Assembly: GCA_913055805.1 (NCBI GenBank)
Contig: CAJXLF010000011.1
Coordinates: forward strand, 1 to 64,000
Direction: 5' to 3'
Length of the DNA stretch: 64,000 nt
From: an uncultured Salinisphaerales bacterium
GTDB lineage: Bacteria > Pseudomonadota > Gammaproteobacteria > Nevskiales > CAJXLF01
Shown: positions 35,069 to 43,833 of the stretch, in pieces
Position numbering within the stretch: position 1 is the stretch's first letter
How the letters are laid out: each line of letters begins with the position of its first letter
Notes under the pieces: generated by a model
The model's database searches: none
Told to the model about the DNA's origin: nothing
What the model saw: only the letters and a program-made list of their open reading frames with translations
Made by a program: the position numbers and the translations under genes

Positions 35069-35887
35069 GTGACGACATTAAAAGGCAAGACGATTTTTAT
35101 TTCCGGCGGCTCCAGGGGGATCGGACTCGCCATTGCCCTGCGTGCTGCACAGGATGGCGCCAACGTGGTTATCGCCTCCAAAACGGCTGAACCCCATCCC
35201 TCCCTGCCCGGCACCATTCATACGGCTGCCAAGGCGGTGGAGAAAGCCGGGGGCCATGCCCTGGCGGTGCAGATGGATATTCGTGACGAGGCGCAGATAC
35301 AGGCCGCGGTTGAGGAAGCTGTTAATCATTTCGGCGGTATTGACTGCCTGGTCAACAATGCCAGCGCCCTGAGCCTGAGCAAGATCATGAAAACCAGCGT
35401 GAAGCAGTTCGATCTGATGATGGAATGCAATCTGCGCGGCAGTTTTGTAGCTTCACAGGCTTGTGTGGCGCACCTGAAGAACGCCAGGAATCCACATATC
35501 CTGACCATTTCACCCCCCCTGAACATGAACCCCCGGTGGTTTGGCCGACATGCCGCCTATACCATTTCAAAATATGGCATGAGCATGATGGTGCTGGGTC
35601 TTTCCCAGGAACTGAAACGCAGCGGTATAGCCGTGAACGCCCTGTGGCCAAGAACCGTGGTTCTGACGTCGTCACTGATGCATGCGCCCAATGCCGAGGA
35701 GAAGCATGCGCGCAAGCCTGAAATCATGGCGGACGCTGCTCATGTCATACTCACCGGGAAAAGCCGGGAAAATACCGGTCATTTCTATATTGACGAGGAT
35801 GTATTGCGCCATGCCGGCGTAACCGACTTCAATCAGTACGCGGTCAGCAGCGGCCAGGCCCTGCTTTCGGACCTGTTCCTGGATTGA
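35069..35887 (+). CDS. SDR family oxidoreductase, HSDL2-like
   Basis: A GTG start gives 272 residues. It has the Rossmann motif ISGGSRGIG, LVNNASALS, and YTISKYGMS as the catalytic YxxxK; a serine lies in ILTISPP. The long insert after the glycine motif (SKTAEPHPSLPGTIHTAA) is characteristic of the HSDL2 branch. The physiological substrate is unknown. It overlaps the extended upstream frame of the ParA gene. Confidence 0.8.
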   Translation: MTTLKGKTIFISGGSRGIGLAIALRAAQDGANVVIASKTAEPHPSLPGTIHTAAKAVEKAGGHALAVQMDIRDEAQIQAAVEEAVNHFGGIDCLVNNASALSLSKIMKTSVKQFDLMMECNLRGSFVASQACVAHLKNARNPHILTISPPLNMNPRWFGRHAAYTISKYGMSMMVLGLSQELKRSGIAVNALWPRTVVLTSSLMHAPNAEEKHARKPEIMADAAHVILTGKSRENTGHFYIDEDVLRHAGVTDFNQYAVSSGQALLSDLFLD

Positions 35888-35913
35888 TCTTTAACGAGGA
35901 GATAGTACCCATA

Positions 35914-36684
35914 ATGCGTCGTGTTGTTTTTAACCAGAAAGGCGGTGTCGGCAAGACCACCATCGTTTGCAATCTTGCCGCCATTGCTGCTTCCCAGGGC
36001 AGAAAAACCCTGGTCATTGACCTGGATCCGCAGTGCAACTCCAGTCAATACCTGCTCAGCTCGGCAGACTTGCAGGCGCAATCCGGTACCGCTGATTTCT
36101 TCGAAAACTCCCTGAAGATGCGGCTGAATGCCAATGATATCTCGCCGTTTATTACGCAAACGCCTTTTGAGAACCTGGATATCATGGCCGCGCATCCCGA
36201 CCTTGAGGATCTGCGGGTCAAGCTCGAGACCCGGCACAAGATCTACAAGCTGAAACAGGCGCTGGACAAGCTCAATAACTATGATGAAATCTACATCGAC
36301 ACACCACCTTCCCTGAATTTCTACAGCCGTTCCGCACTGATTGCCGCCGATCGTTGCCTGATTCCCTTTGATTGCGATGATTTTGCCCGTCAGGCGCTAT
36401 ATACCTTGTTCGACAATATTATCGAGATCCAGAACGATCATAATGACGAACTGCAGCTGGATGGGGTCGTCGTGAATCAGTTCCAGGCCCGCGCCAACCT
36501 GCCGCAGCGTCTGATCGCCGAGCTGAAGGAAGAAGGCCATCCGATTCTCAAAAACCATCTGTCGTCTTCAGTGAAGGTCAAGGAGTCGCATGATCGCTCC
36601 CTGCCCCTTGTGCATATGGCGCCAAGACACAAGGTAACGGATGAATTTGTCTCTTTATACAAAGAGTTAAAGAAAAATAGTTAA
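35914..36684 (+). CDS. Orphan ParA-family ATPase
   Basis: ATG 35914 gives 256 residues. It has a deviant Walker A motif QKGGVGKTT at the very N-terminus, VIDLDPQ (Walker A') and YIDTPPSLNF (Walker B). It has no N-terminal DNA-binding extension and no parB gene beside it, so it probably positions a protein cargo or acts as a regulator rather than segregating a replicon. It lies 20 bases before sthA. Confidence 0.8.
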   Translation: MRRVVFNQKGGVGKTTIVCNLAAIAASQGRKTLVIDLDPQCNSSQYLLSSADLQAQSGTADFFENSLKMRLNANDISPFITQTPFENLDIMAAHPDLEDLRVKLETRHKIYKLKQALDKLNNYDEIYIDTPPSLNFYSRSALIAADRCLIPFDCDDFARQALYTLFDNIIEIQNDHNDELQLDGVVVNQFQARANLPQRLIAELKEEGHPILKNHLSSSVKVKESHDRSLPLVHMAPRHKVTDEFVSLYKELKKNS

Positions 36685-36703
36685 GTAGTTTAGAGGCAAA
36701 GCC

Positions 36704-38095
36704 GTGGAGCAATATGATCTTCTCGTCATCGGCACTGGCCCGGGTGGCGAGGGGGCGGCCATGATGGCGGCGAAGAACGGTTTGAGTGTGGCGGCCGTCG
36801 AATCCTTCAGCGATGTGGGTGGCGGCTGTACGCATTGGGGCACCATCCCCAGCAAGGCGCTGCGACATGCAGTGCAACGCTACAAGGAATTCACCTCCAG
36901 TGCCCTGTTCAACGAACTGGGCAGTATTCGGCGTGTCACCTACCCCGAGTTGCTTCGTACTGCAGACACGGTAATCGCGCAGCAAGTGCGCATGCGGCGT
37001 CATTATTATGATCGTAATCGCGTGCGCCTTTTCCATGGTCTTGCCCGATTCATAAGTGCCCATGAAGTGGAAGTGGCCCTGACCAGCGGCGGCAAGGAGC
37101 GGATACGTGCCGACAAGATTGTTATCGCCACCGGTTCGCGCCCCTATCACCCGCAGGATGTCGATTTTTCCCACCCTCGGGTGCATGACAGCGACAGCAT
37201 CCTGCAGATCGATGAAACACCACACTCGGTCACTATTTACGGTGCCGGAGTGATCGGCTGCGAGTATGCCTCCATATTCGCGAACCTGGGCGTCAAGGTG
37301 AATCTGGTCAACACACAGAGCCGACTGCTGTCATTTCTGGATGATGAAATCACGGATGCCCTGAGTTATCACATGCGCGATCAGGGTGTCATCGTGCGGC
37401 ATAACGAGACCTACAAGGCGGTGGAATGCCGTGACAGCGATGTACTGCTGCACCTGCAGTCGGGCAAGAAGCTGAAGTCCGACATGCTTCTATGGGCCAA
37501 TGGGCGTACCGGCAATTCCGATAACCTGGGTCTGAAAGCGCTGGATATCGAGGCCAACAGTCGGGGGCAACTGGAGATCAACGAAAATTACCAGACTGCC
37601 CTGCCTCATATTTATGCGGTCGGAGACGTCTGCGGGCCGCCGGCACTGGCCAGTGCGGCCTATGACCAGGGGCGTTTCGCCGCTACCCATATGGTGTTTG
37701 GTCAATGTAATCACAGCCTGTTCGAGTTTATCCCGACCGGTATCTACACTATTCCGGAAATCAGTTCCGTAGGTAAAACCGAGCAGGAACTGACCGAAAC
37801 TTCTGTGCCCTATGAGGTGGGTCACGCCCTGTTCAAGCATCTGGCCCGTGCGCAAATGACGGACCAGACCGTAGGCATGCTCAAGCTGCTGTTTCACCGC
37901 AAGACACTGGAAATTCTGGGGATTCACTGCTTTGGTGACCGTGCTTCCGAAATCGTGCACATCGGTCAGGCCGTGATGGCGGACAAAGGCAGTGGTAACA
38001 GCCTGCACTACTTTATCAATACCACGTTTAATTATCCGACCATGGCGGAAGCCTACCGTGTCGCTGCACTCAATGGTCTGAACCGCCTGGCCTGA
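36704..38095 (+). CDS. sthA: Soluble pyridine nucleotide transhydrogenase
   Basis: A GTG start gives 463 residues. It has FAD motif [13 protein letters not shown] and NAD-binding [13 protein letters not shown]. In the redox-motif position it reads [15 protein letters not shown], so the second cysteine of the disulfide pair found in lipoamide dehydrogenases is missing, as is normal for Sth. It transfers hydride between NADPH and NAD+. The last 57 bases are duplicated downstream. Confidence 0.93.
   Translation: MEQYDLLVIGTGPGGEGAAMMAAKNGLSVAAVESFSDVGGGCTHWGTIPSKALRHAVQRYKEFTSSALFNELGSIRRVTYPELLRTADTVIAQQVRMRRHYYDRNRVRLFHGLARFISAHEVEVALTSGGKERIRADKIVIATGSRPYHPQDVDFSHPRVHDSDSILQIDETPHSVTIYGAGVIGCEYASIFANLGVKVNLVNTQSRLLSFLDDEITDALSYHMRDQGVIVRHNETYKAVECRDSDVLLHLQSGKKLKSDMLLWANGRTGNSDNLGLKALDIEANSRGQLEINENYQTALPHIYAVGDVCGPPALASAAYDQGRFAATHMVFGQCNHSLFEFIPTGIYTIPEISSVGKTEQELTETSVPYEVGHALFKHLARAQMTDQTVGMLKLLFHRKTLEILGIHCFGDRASEIVHIGQAVMADKGSGNSLHYFINTTFNYPTMAEAYRVAALNGLNRLA
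38039..38095 (+). repeat. sthA 3'-end repeat, copy 1 (in gene)
   Basis: These are the last 19 codons of sthA including the stop. They recur at 38227-38283 with 3 differences in 57 bases, all at third codon positions and all synonymous. Confidence 0.9.
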
Positions 38096-38226
38096 ATTCA
38101 GTCGCTGGTCGGATAACTGCACTAGTTTCGGCCGTCCTGGCCTCAAGCAAGTGCATCCGGCCTCGGCTTCCATGCCTCGGCGCTCGCGCCGGTCGAACCT
38201 GTGGTTCGCCCTTGCAGGCTCGTCCA
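38096..38226. other. 131-bp segment inserted between the two sthA 3' ends
   Basis: This non-coding, GC-rich stretch separates the duplicated gene ends. It contains an inverted pair (CGAAC/GTTCG around 38188-38202) and runs like GCCTCGGCTTCC / GCCTCGGCGCTC. It has the look of an element scar or dispersed repeat, but no other copy occurs in this window. Confidence 0.4.
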
Positions 38227-38283
38227 ACCATGGCGGAAGCCTACCGTGTAGCTGCGCTCAACGGTCTGAACCGCCTGGCCTGA
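38227..38283 (+). pseudogene. Duplicated 3' end of sthA (19 codons with stop)
   Basis: The copy reads [22 protein letters not shown], identical in protein to the sthA end. Only silent differences are present, so it was under coding selection until recently. It may be the displaced original end of sthA after a site-specific insertion. Confidence 0.75.
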
Positions 38284-38289
38284 GTTTTC

Positions 38290-38685
38290 CTAGAATTCCG
38301 GTGTGCGCAGTTTCCAGAACTGCGCCCAGGCGCCGAGCAGTTCGGTGGCAATGAACAGGGCCATGATGGCGGGTACGCCCGGCTGCGTCAGGAAGTAGAT
38401 CAGCAGCCCGGTAACCCACAAACGCGCCCAGGCGTCTATCATGCCCAGCATGGGAATGGGTCTGAGGACCCTGCCCAGGGCCCAGACTACACCCAGCGTG
38501 CCCATGAGATTGATAAACAGCATGTGGAACGGTAGTAACTCGGGTACGGGCATTTCATGGCTGATGAGATTGTTCAGCCAGAACAGCAGTTCGACAACCG
38601 GCCCTGCCAGAAAAGGCAGGGCGAATAGCGCTGTGATAAGCAGGTCGCCCAGGGCGCAGAGGCGGATGACACCTGCTGGACGCAT
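38290..38685 (-). CDS. Hypothetical membrane protein, 131 residues
   Basis: It has four hydrophobic segments (about residues 10-35, 48-70, 78-98 and 104-120) with short loops. It starts 2 bases after the degV stop, so it is co-transcribed. I recognise no family. Confidence 0.65.
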   Translation of the reverse strand: MRPAGVIRLCALGDLLITALFALPFLAGPVVELLFWLNNLISHEMPVPELLPFHMLFINLMGTLGVVWALGRVLRPIPMLGMIDAWARLWVTGLLIYFLTQPGVPAIMALFIATELLGAWAQFWKLRTPEF

Positions 38686-38687
38686 GG

Positions 38688-39635
38688 CTAGGCCTCGAAT
38701 GCCTGGGTCTGGCTGATAACGCCCACCGTCAGGGTGCCCGGTCCCAGGTTCACGCCACCCGTTACCCCCATGATGCTCTTCATGATGACCACATCATGGG
38801 CCTGTGCTGCCTGTGTCAATTCCTCAAAGCCCGGCAGCGTATCGATTATGGAAGGTTCGCCGGCATAGCTGATACAGACATGGGGTGAAATGAGGGCGTT
38901 TTTGCGGATCAGCCGGGTGACATGCCGGAAAATGGCATGCACGCCGTTTTCCCAGCCACGCAGCTTGGCCACAGGCTTGGTGTCGTCGTTATGCGCACAG
39001 ATGACGGGCTTGATGTCGAGCGCACTGCCCAGGGTGGCGCTGAGCCAGCCGACGCTCTTGTCTCCCTTTTTCTTGGCGCGTGAATGAATGTAGTAAAGGT
39101 CCGGGGGTACGCCATAGGCGTAAGTCATGCCGGTCAGTTTCTCGATCTGTTGCCGGATATCGTTGGGCGGCATGCCGGATTGAATAAGGCGCAGTGTTTC
39201 GGCGGCCAGCACGCCCTGGCCGGTGAAGAGGTTCTTGCTGTCGATGACACGCATGGAAAATGGTCCGTCCACGCCGGCAGCCTTGCGTACCTGCTTATAG
39301 CCACTGAGGATGCCAAAGGAGGCCTTGGTCGCATTCTCGTATATGGGGCTGCGGGTGCGCATAACGGTTTCGCAGAAGACGAAGTCAAAATCGATGACCA
39401 GTTCATTCAGGAACAATTCCTTGATCTGTTCCGTTGAAAAAGGCACCGACTCGGCATCATGGCCCTTGTCGCCAATGTGGTAGCGATAGAAATCCAGAGC
39501 AGGTTCGGATTCACGGTTGTCGACCAGAATGTCGTCGTCCACGCGAATACTGATGGGCAGAAGCTTGATGTTGTGCTCAGTGATGTATGACTTGGGCAAG
39601 TCGCAAGTTGAATCAACTACCAAGCCTATTCGCAT
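38688..39635 (-). CDS. DegV family fatty-acid-binding protein
   Basis: This 315-residue protein starts with the DegV signature GLVVDSTCDLP and has the C-terminal MGVTGGVNLGPGTL-type end. DegV/FakB proteins bind a fatty acid and, in Firmicutes, present it to a kinase. Here no FakA-like gene is near, so only lipid binding can be suggested. Confidence 0.85.
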   Translation of the reverse strand: MRIGLVVDSTCDLPKSYITEHNIKLLPISIRVDDDILVDNRESEPALDFYRYHIGDKGHDAESVPFSTEQIKELFLNELVIDFDFVFCETVMRTRSPIYENATKASFGILSGYKQVRKAAGVDGPFSMRVIDSKNLFTGQGVLAAETLRLIQSGMPPNDIRQQIEKLTGMTYAYGVPPDLYYIHSRAKKKGDKSVGWLSATLGSALDIKPVICAHNDDTKPVAKLRGWENGVHAIFRHVTRLIRKNALISPHVCISYAGEPSIIDTLPGFEELTQAAQAHDVVIMKSIMGVTGGVNLGPGTLTVGVISQTQAFEA

Positions 39636-39718
39636 GCTGTTACTCCTGCCTTGGTTTCAGTCAAAAAGTATATGACTGCTGCGTCATTTTGCGCCTAACA
39701 TTACTTGCCTCGCCACGG

Positions 39719-40381
39719 CTATGCAAACGGCTGTTTGCTCTGCTGTTTTTCATGACGCAACAAATGCAGGCAAAGCTGGTAAAGCATACCCGCCGTAGCT
39801 CCCCAGACATGGTGATTGCGGTGGTGTAAATGGAAAACCGGCACGTTCAGGCCATTGCGTTCAATCATCTTTCTGTCATAGGCATCGCGGTCAAGCGCGT
39901 GGGGCAAGGGAAGATATATGAGTTCCGTGGCTTCCAGGCCATCGGGCTGCATCAGCAACCGCGCTTTGGGGTCCACCACACCGACCACCGGGGTCACCCG
40001 GTAACCTGTAATGGTCGGATAATCCGGCAAGTAGCCGATGACGTCGACCATTTTCACCGGCAGCGCAATTTCTTCCTCGGACTCGCGCAGGGCGGTAGCC
40101 ATCAGGTCGGCATCACCCTCTTCCCGCCGTCCACCCGGAAAGCTGATCTGGCCCGGATGATTCTTCAGCGCTTCCGAGCGGCGAGTCAGAACAATGGCGG
40201 GCTGCTCCTGTGACGGCACAATGCCTACCAGCACCGCTGCCGGCTTCAGTGGGCGGCGTGACAGTTCACGGTCAAGCGCAATGCGTGTGTCAGCCGGAAT
40301 TTCCAGATCCGCCATGGGCCTGGGCGTAGCCAGCGTGGTATGCGCCAGGCTGCTGACCAGGCGTTCAATCATGTCGCTCAT
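39719..40381 (-). CDS. CoA-type Nudix hydrolase (NudL/YeaB-like)
   Basis: This 220-residue protein carries the CoA-pyrophosphatase signature LTRRSEALKNHPGQISFPGG followed by the Nudix box GGRREEGDADLMATALRESE and EEIAL. The box's final glycine is alanine. It probably hydrolyses CoA or its derivatives. It lies in a minus-strand pair with the upstream gene. Confidence 0.85.
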   Translation of the reverse strand: MSDMIERLVSSLAHTTLATPRPMADLEIPADTRIALDRELSRRPLKPAAVLVGIVPSQEQPAIVLTRRSEALKNHPGQISFPGGRREEGDADLMATALRESEEEIALPVKMVDVIGYLPDYPTITGYRVTPVVGVVDPKARLLMQPDGLEATELIYLPLPHALDRDAYDRKMIERNGLNVPVFHLHHRNHHVWGATAGMLYQLCLHLLRHEKQQSKQPFA

Positions 40382-40386
40382 GCAGG

Positions 40387-40722
40387 TTATTCAGGGTCTT
40401 CGTTTTTCAGTCGTTCGGCATGCGTTCTGGAAAGCTGGTGAAACCTGGGCGTCAGTCCCTCGTCCTCAAAGATGGGGTCGCCCTGATCATCATAGGAGAC
40501 GATTTCCGTACCGGCCTTGTAGGCGAAGGATGCACTGAGTTCAGCCAGTGCGGCATCCAGCAATTCGGTCAGCAACTGCTCCTGCGTGCGGCCGGGATAC
40601 ATTTCCTGCAACGCTGAAAGCTTCGCGGCTGTATACAGCGGCAGATTTACACGGTATTCCTGCTGCGTTCTGGGCGTGGCTGCGTTGCGTTCCCAATGAT
40701 CAATCAGATCCTTGATCTTCAC
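40387..40722 (-). CDS. Conserved hypothetical protein, ribbon-helix-helix-like
   Basis: A GTG at 40722 behind GGAG (111 residues) is preferred to an upstream TTG. A conserved core RVNLPLYTAAKLSALQEMYP and LLTELLDAALAEL looks like a ribbon-helix-helix or pilin-assembly-like Pseudomonas family. The C-terminus is charged. I do not know the function. Confidence 0.6.
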   Translation of the reverse strand: MKIKDLIDHWERNAATPRTQQEYRVNLPLYTAAKLSALQEMYPGRTQEQLLTELLDAALAELSASFAYKAGTEIVSYDDQGDPIFEDEGLTPRFHQLSRTHAERLKNEDPE

Positions 40723-40817
40723 TTTTACTCCTGACAAAGGTCTTTATCTGAATATATCGCCTTAGACCCTGCTCGTCACGGAGGTTCTCGGAGAGGAGCA
40801 GACAATCCCCTTTACCG

Positions 40818-40833
40818 CCGCGCTTGAGCGCGG
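40818..40833. other. GC hairpin in the divergent gap
   Basis: CCGCGC and GCGCGG form a perfect 6-bp stem with a TTGA loop between the divergent genes at 40722 and 40882. There is no T-run; it may be a regulatory stem. Confidence 0.3.
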
Positions 40834-40881
40834 GAAGGCCGGGTGCTACCTTGCCGCCCTGTCTAACAGCAGTACAGCTCA

Positions 40882-41349
40882 ATGTCCTTGATACCCAGTC
40901 ACGAACGCCCGGATGGTGACCCTCTGCGCCCGATACAGCGCTTCTGTGAAGTCGTGACCTACTGTGCGACCCTGGGGATCTATGCCTATGGGGTGGATGG
41001 CCCGAAGGTCTGTCTGGCATTGCCTTACTGCGAAGATATTCTCGGTGATGCCGACAGGCAATGGATCAATACCGGCGCCATCACTACGCTGATCGACAGC
41101 GCCTGCGGATCAGCCATTCTGCATGCCTTGCCACAATACGAGGCCATCGCCACCCTCGATTTGCGTGTGGATTACCTGCGGCCCGCGCCTGCGGGAGGGG
41201 AAATGCGTTGCTGGGCCTGGTGCCATCGCATCACCAGCAACGTGGCTTTTGCCCAGTCTGAAGTCTATGTGGAGGGGATCGATGAGCCCGTGGCCACCTC
41301 CTCGGCCAGCTTCATGCGTCTGAAACCTCAAAAACGGGAAGCCGGGTAA
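40882..41349 (+). CDS. Hotdog-fold thioesterase (PaaI-like) 1
   Basis: This 155-residue protein has the PaaI-type INTGAITTLIDSACGSAIL (with Asp and a following Ser in the helix) and DLRVDYLRPAPAG. Such enzymes hydrolyse acyl-CoA thioesters. It is directly joined to a second thioesterase gene. Confidence 0.8.
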   Translation: MSLIPSHERPDGDPLRPIQRFCEVVTYCATLGIYAYGVDGPKVCLALPYCEDILGDADRQWINTGAITTLIDSACGSAILHALPQYEAIATLDLRVDYLRPAPAGGEMRCWAWCHRITSNVAFAQSEVYVEGIDEPVATSSASFMRLKPQKREAG

Positions 41350-41837
41350 TGATCGAACCAGGCCATCTGAAGGCAGAAGCAGCTTTGCCGCCGCCGGAGC
41401 AATTCTGTCGCCGTATACCTCATTTGCAGCATCTGGGAATGCGCTACCTGCCCGCCTGTGTTGAAAACCATTCCGCCCCTGTTTTCATTCTGGGTTTTCA
41501 GGATCGTCTGGTCGGTAATACCCATCTGCCTGCCCTGCACGGGGGCGCTGTGGCCAGTTTCATGGAAAACTCGGCTTTACTGCATCTGCTCATGGAACAG
41601 AACGGCACGTCAAGGCTGCCCAAGCTGATTGATTTCAATATTGATTATCTGCGCTCGGCCGGCCCGCGTGACAGCTTCGCCTGTTGTGAGGTTGCCAAAC
41701 TTGGCAGCCGTGTAGTGCTGGTGCACATCCGTTGCTGGCAACGCCACTTTGACCGTCCCGCCGCTCTGGCGAGGGCGCATTATCTGTGGGAGCCGGTGTC
41801 CGGTAACACCGAGCTTGCCGAAGATATCCGGCCGTGA
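41349..41837 (+). CDS. Hotdog-fold thioesterase (PaaI-like) 2
   Basis: This 162-residue protein has LPALHGGAVASFMENSALL as the hotdog helix region and DFNIDYLRSAG. It shares its first base with the last base of the previous gene. The two are distant paralogues and could form a heteromer; this is an inference. Confidence 0.78.
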   Translation: MIEPGHLKAEAALPPPEQFCRRIPHLQHLGMRYLPACVENHSAPVFILGFQDRLVGNTHLPALHGGAVASFMENSALLHLLMEQNGTSRLPKLIDFNIDYLRSAGPRDSFACCEVAKLGSRVVLVHIRCWQRHFDRPAALARAHYLWEPVSGNTELAEDIRP

Positions 41838-42100
41838 CCATAAAGCCGGGATACAGTCTCAAGGAACTGGATGAATCGCTTGGGCGGCGTAAAGGTTATG
41901 CTTTCAGGCTATTCAAGACCCGGCTGGGCGAATTGCAGGAAGGTCGCGATTTTCGTGTGCTGGAACATGGTCGTGATCAATCCGAGATACAGGCATTGAA
42001 AACTGCGGCGCGTATTTACCCGCAAAGCATAAATGTGGTGTTGCTGTCCGCCGAGTGTTTTGAACAATTACGGAAATTCGGACAGGAACAATCAGAATAG
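41834..42100 (+). CDS. Hypothetical protein, 88 residues
   Basis: The GTG start overlaps the previous stop by 4 bases. The N-terminal SLKELDESLGRRKGYAFRLF looks like a DNA-binding helical motif (MerR/antirepressor-like), followed by IYPQSINVVLLSAECFEQL. No firm family assignment. It is co-transcribed with the thioesterases. Confidence 0.6.
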   Translation: MTIKPGYSLKELDESLGRRKGYAFRLFKTRLGELQEGRDFRVLEHGRDQSEIQALKTAARIYPQSINVVLLSAECFEQLRKFGQEQSE

Positions 42101-42110
42101 TCCAGCCCTG

Positions 42111-42138
42111 TTGCCCCGGCCTATAGAGTTCCTATAAT
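42111..42138 (+). promoter_or_regulatory. Candidate sigma-70 promoter for the SCP2 gene
   Basis: TTGCCC (42111-42116) and a perfect TATAAT (42133-42138) are separated by 16 bases and lie 37 bases before the ATG. Confidence 0.6.
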
Positions 42139-42174
42139 GCGGGTTCCCATAAATCTTAACCTTAGGAAAACACA

Positions 42175-42492
42175 ATGAGTGCACTTGAATTGATCAAGAA
42201 GATGCCGGAAGCGCTGAATGCTGATGCGGCTACCGGCCTGGACGCAACGATTCAGTACCAGATTTCTTCTCCTGCCTACACCACCATCAAGGATGGCGCC
42301 TGCACGGTAACGGAAGGTACTGCTGATTCACCGGACGTCACCCTGATCATGGAAGACGATGATCTGGTGGCCATGCTCAAAGGTGAACTGAACGGCATGA
42401 CCGCGTTCATGACAGGCAAGCTGCAGGTCGAAGGTGATCTGATGCTGGCTCAGCGCATTGCTACGCTGTTTGATGCCAGCAAGGTTGCCTAA
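42175..42492 (+). CDS. SCP2 sterol-binding domain protein
   Basis: This 105-residue stand-alone SCP2 fold has an ATIQYQIS start, DVTLIMEDDDLVAMLKGEL and the C-terminal LMLAQRIATLF helix. Such domains bind lipids or fatty acyl groups in a tunnel. The partner pathway is unclear, although two thioesterase genes lie upstream. It has its own promoter. Confidence 0.88.
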   Translation: MSALELIKKMPEALNADAATGLDATIQYQISSPAYTTIKDGACTVTEGTADSPDVTLIMEDDDLVAMLKGELNGMTAFMTGKLQVEGDLMLAQRIATLFDASKVA

Positions 42493-42504
42493 GCACCTTT
42501 CAGG

Positions 42505-43266
42505 GTGTCATCACCGTTAACAGCGGTTATCTGTTCCAGTCCTGACCGGCTAGTACAAGCCAGGGAACTGGCACAGTCTCTCAAGCTGCCCCTGTTCGAT
42601 AGCGAGCAGGGGCAGTCTCTTTCTGGGGCTGTCCTGTTGCTGGGCGAACGCGTCAGCCTCTCGAATCCCGAACTGGGCGCCCCGCTTCAGGCCGATTTCT
42701 GCAGTCCGGATATCCTGCGCAGACTGCACGCGGGCCGCAAGCAACCGCTCGGCAGGGCCTGTGGTCTGCATAAACAGAGCGGGCTGCGTATTCTTGATTG
42801 CACTGCCGGACTGGGTCAGGACATGCTGATCCTGGCCGCCATGGGCGCTCGCGTAACGCCGCTGGAACGCAATGATGTGATTTACCTGCTGCTGGAGGAT
42901 GCTTTCCACCATGCGGACGGCGATCCGGTTGTATTGCAGGCGCTGTCGCGCTGCGAAAGGCCGCGGCGGGAAAACGCCCTGGAATTCCTCGGCAGCACAG
43001 GGGAGTACTGGGATGTAATCTACCTGGATCCCATGTTTTCAGGTTACAAACGCCGCGCACTGCCCAAAAAGAATATGCAGTTGCTTGCGGCTGTCTGTGG
43101 CGGGGATGAGGATGCGGATCAGCTACTGGCATTGGCGCTGCGTCACGCCAACCGCCGCGTGGTGGTCAAGCGCAGTCCGCAGGCGCCCTTGCTGGATAAT
43201 CGCGAACCCGACCTCCAGATCAAGGGTAGCCGGATGCGTTTCGATATCTATCTGGTTTCAGCCTGA
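42505..43266 (+). CDS. rsmJ: 16S rRNA (guanine1516-N2)-methyltransferase RsmJ
   Basis: A GTG start gives 253 residues. It has the RsmJ pattern LRILDCTAGLGQDMLILA (SAM site), VTPLERNDVIYLLLEDA, YLDPMF, and KRSPQAPLLDN near the C-terminus. Length and order match E. coli RsmJ. It follows the SCP2 gene by 12 bases. Confidence 0.9.
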   Translation: MSSPLTAVICSSPDRLVQARELAQSLKLPLFDSEQGQSLSGAVLLLGERVSLSNPELGAPLQADFCSPDILRRLHAGRKQPLGRACGLHKQSGLRILDCTAGLGQDMLILAAMGARVTPLERNDVIYLLLEDAFHHADGDPVVLQALSRCERPRRENALEFLGSTGEYWDVIYLDPMFSGYKRRALPKKNMQLLAAVCGGDEDADQLLALALRHANRRVVVKRSPQAPLLDNREPDLQIKGSRMRFDIYLVSA

Positions 43267-43791
43267 GGCTTCCAGAGCAGACAGCTCATTGCGAAAACGT
43301 ACGGAGTTCTGCACATAGACCTCGGCCGAAACTTTCAGGCTTTCGATCTCATGCGGTTCCAGACTGCGTATCACGCGGCCGGGCGACCCCATGACCAGCG
43401 AACCTTCAGGAATCACCTTGCCCTCGGGGATCAGGCTGTTGGCGCCGATCAGGCAGTTTTCGCCAATGACTGCACCGTTCATCACCACGGCCTTGATGCC
43501 GATCAGGCTGTTATTGCCGATCTCACAGCCATGCAGCATGGCCAGATGGCCGACTGTAACGCCCTCGCCTACCCTGAGCGGAAAGCCGGGATCGGTATGC
43601 AGGATTGCGCCATCCTGGATATTGCTGCGTTTGCCGATGTGAATCAGATCATTGTCGCCGCGTATGACCACGTTGAACCAGACGCTGCTCTCTGCTTCCA
43701 TAACCACCGAGCCTATGACCATGGCATTGTGCGCCACATAGCAGCTCTGTGTGTCGATTCGGGGCCGGCGCTCCTGCAATTGATATAGCAT
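43258..43791 (-). CDS. Gamma-class carbonic anhydrase-like protein (YrdA family)
   Basis: ATG 43791 gives 177 residues of left-handed beta-helix hexapeptide repeats. Metal-binding histidines are recognisable in AILHTD and VGHLAMLHG. The family includes YrdA; enzymatic activity is not certain in all members. It overlaps the end of rsmJ by 9 bases on the opposite strand. Confidence 0.88.
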   Translation of the reverse strand: MLYQLQERRPRIDTQSCYVAHNAMVIGSVVMEAESSVWFNVVIRGDNDLIHIGKRSNIQDGAILHTDPGFPLRVGEGVTVGHLAMLHGCEIGNNSLIGIKAVVMNGAVIGENCLIGANSLIPEGKVIPEGSLVMGSPGRVIRSLEPHEIESLKVSAEVYVQNSVRFRNELSALEASG

Positions 43792-43833
43792 TGGCGAACC
43801 TTGTAACGATATTCTGGGAAAGGACGGACGGAA

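Noticed and set aside
38151..38226. tRNA-like GGTCGAACC/GGTTCG sequence between the sthA ends
   Set aside because: No acceptor, anticodon or D-arm can be folded around it; only a short inverted repeat remains.
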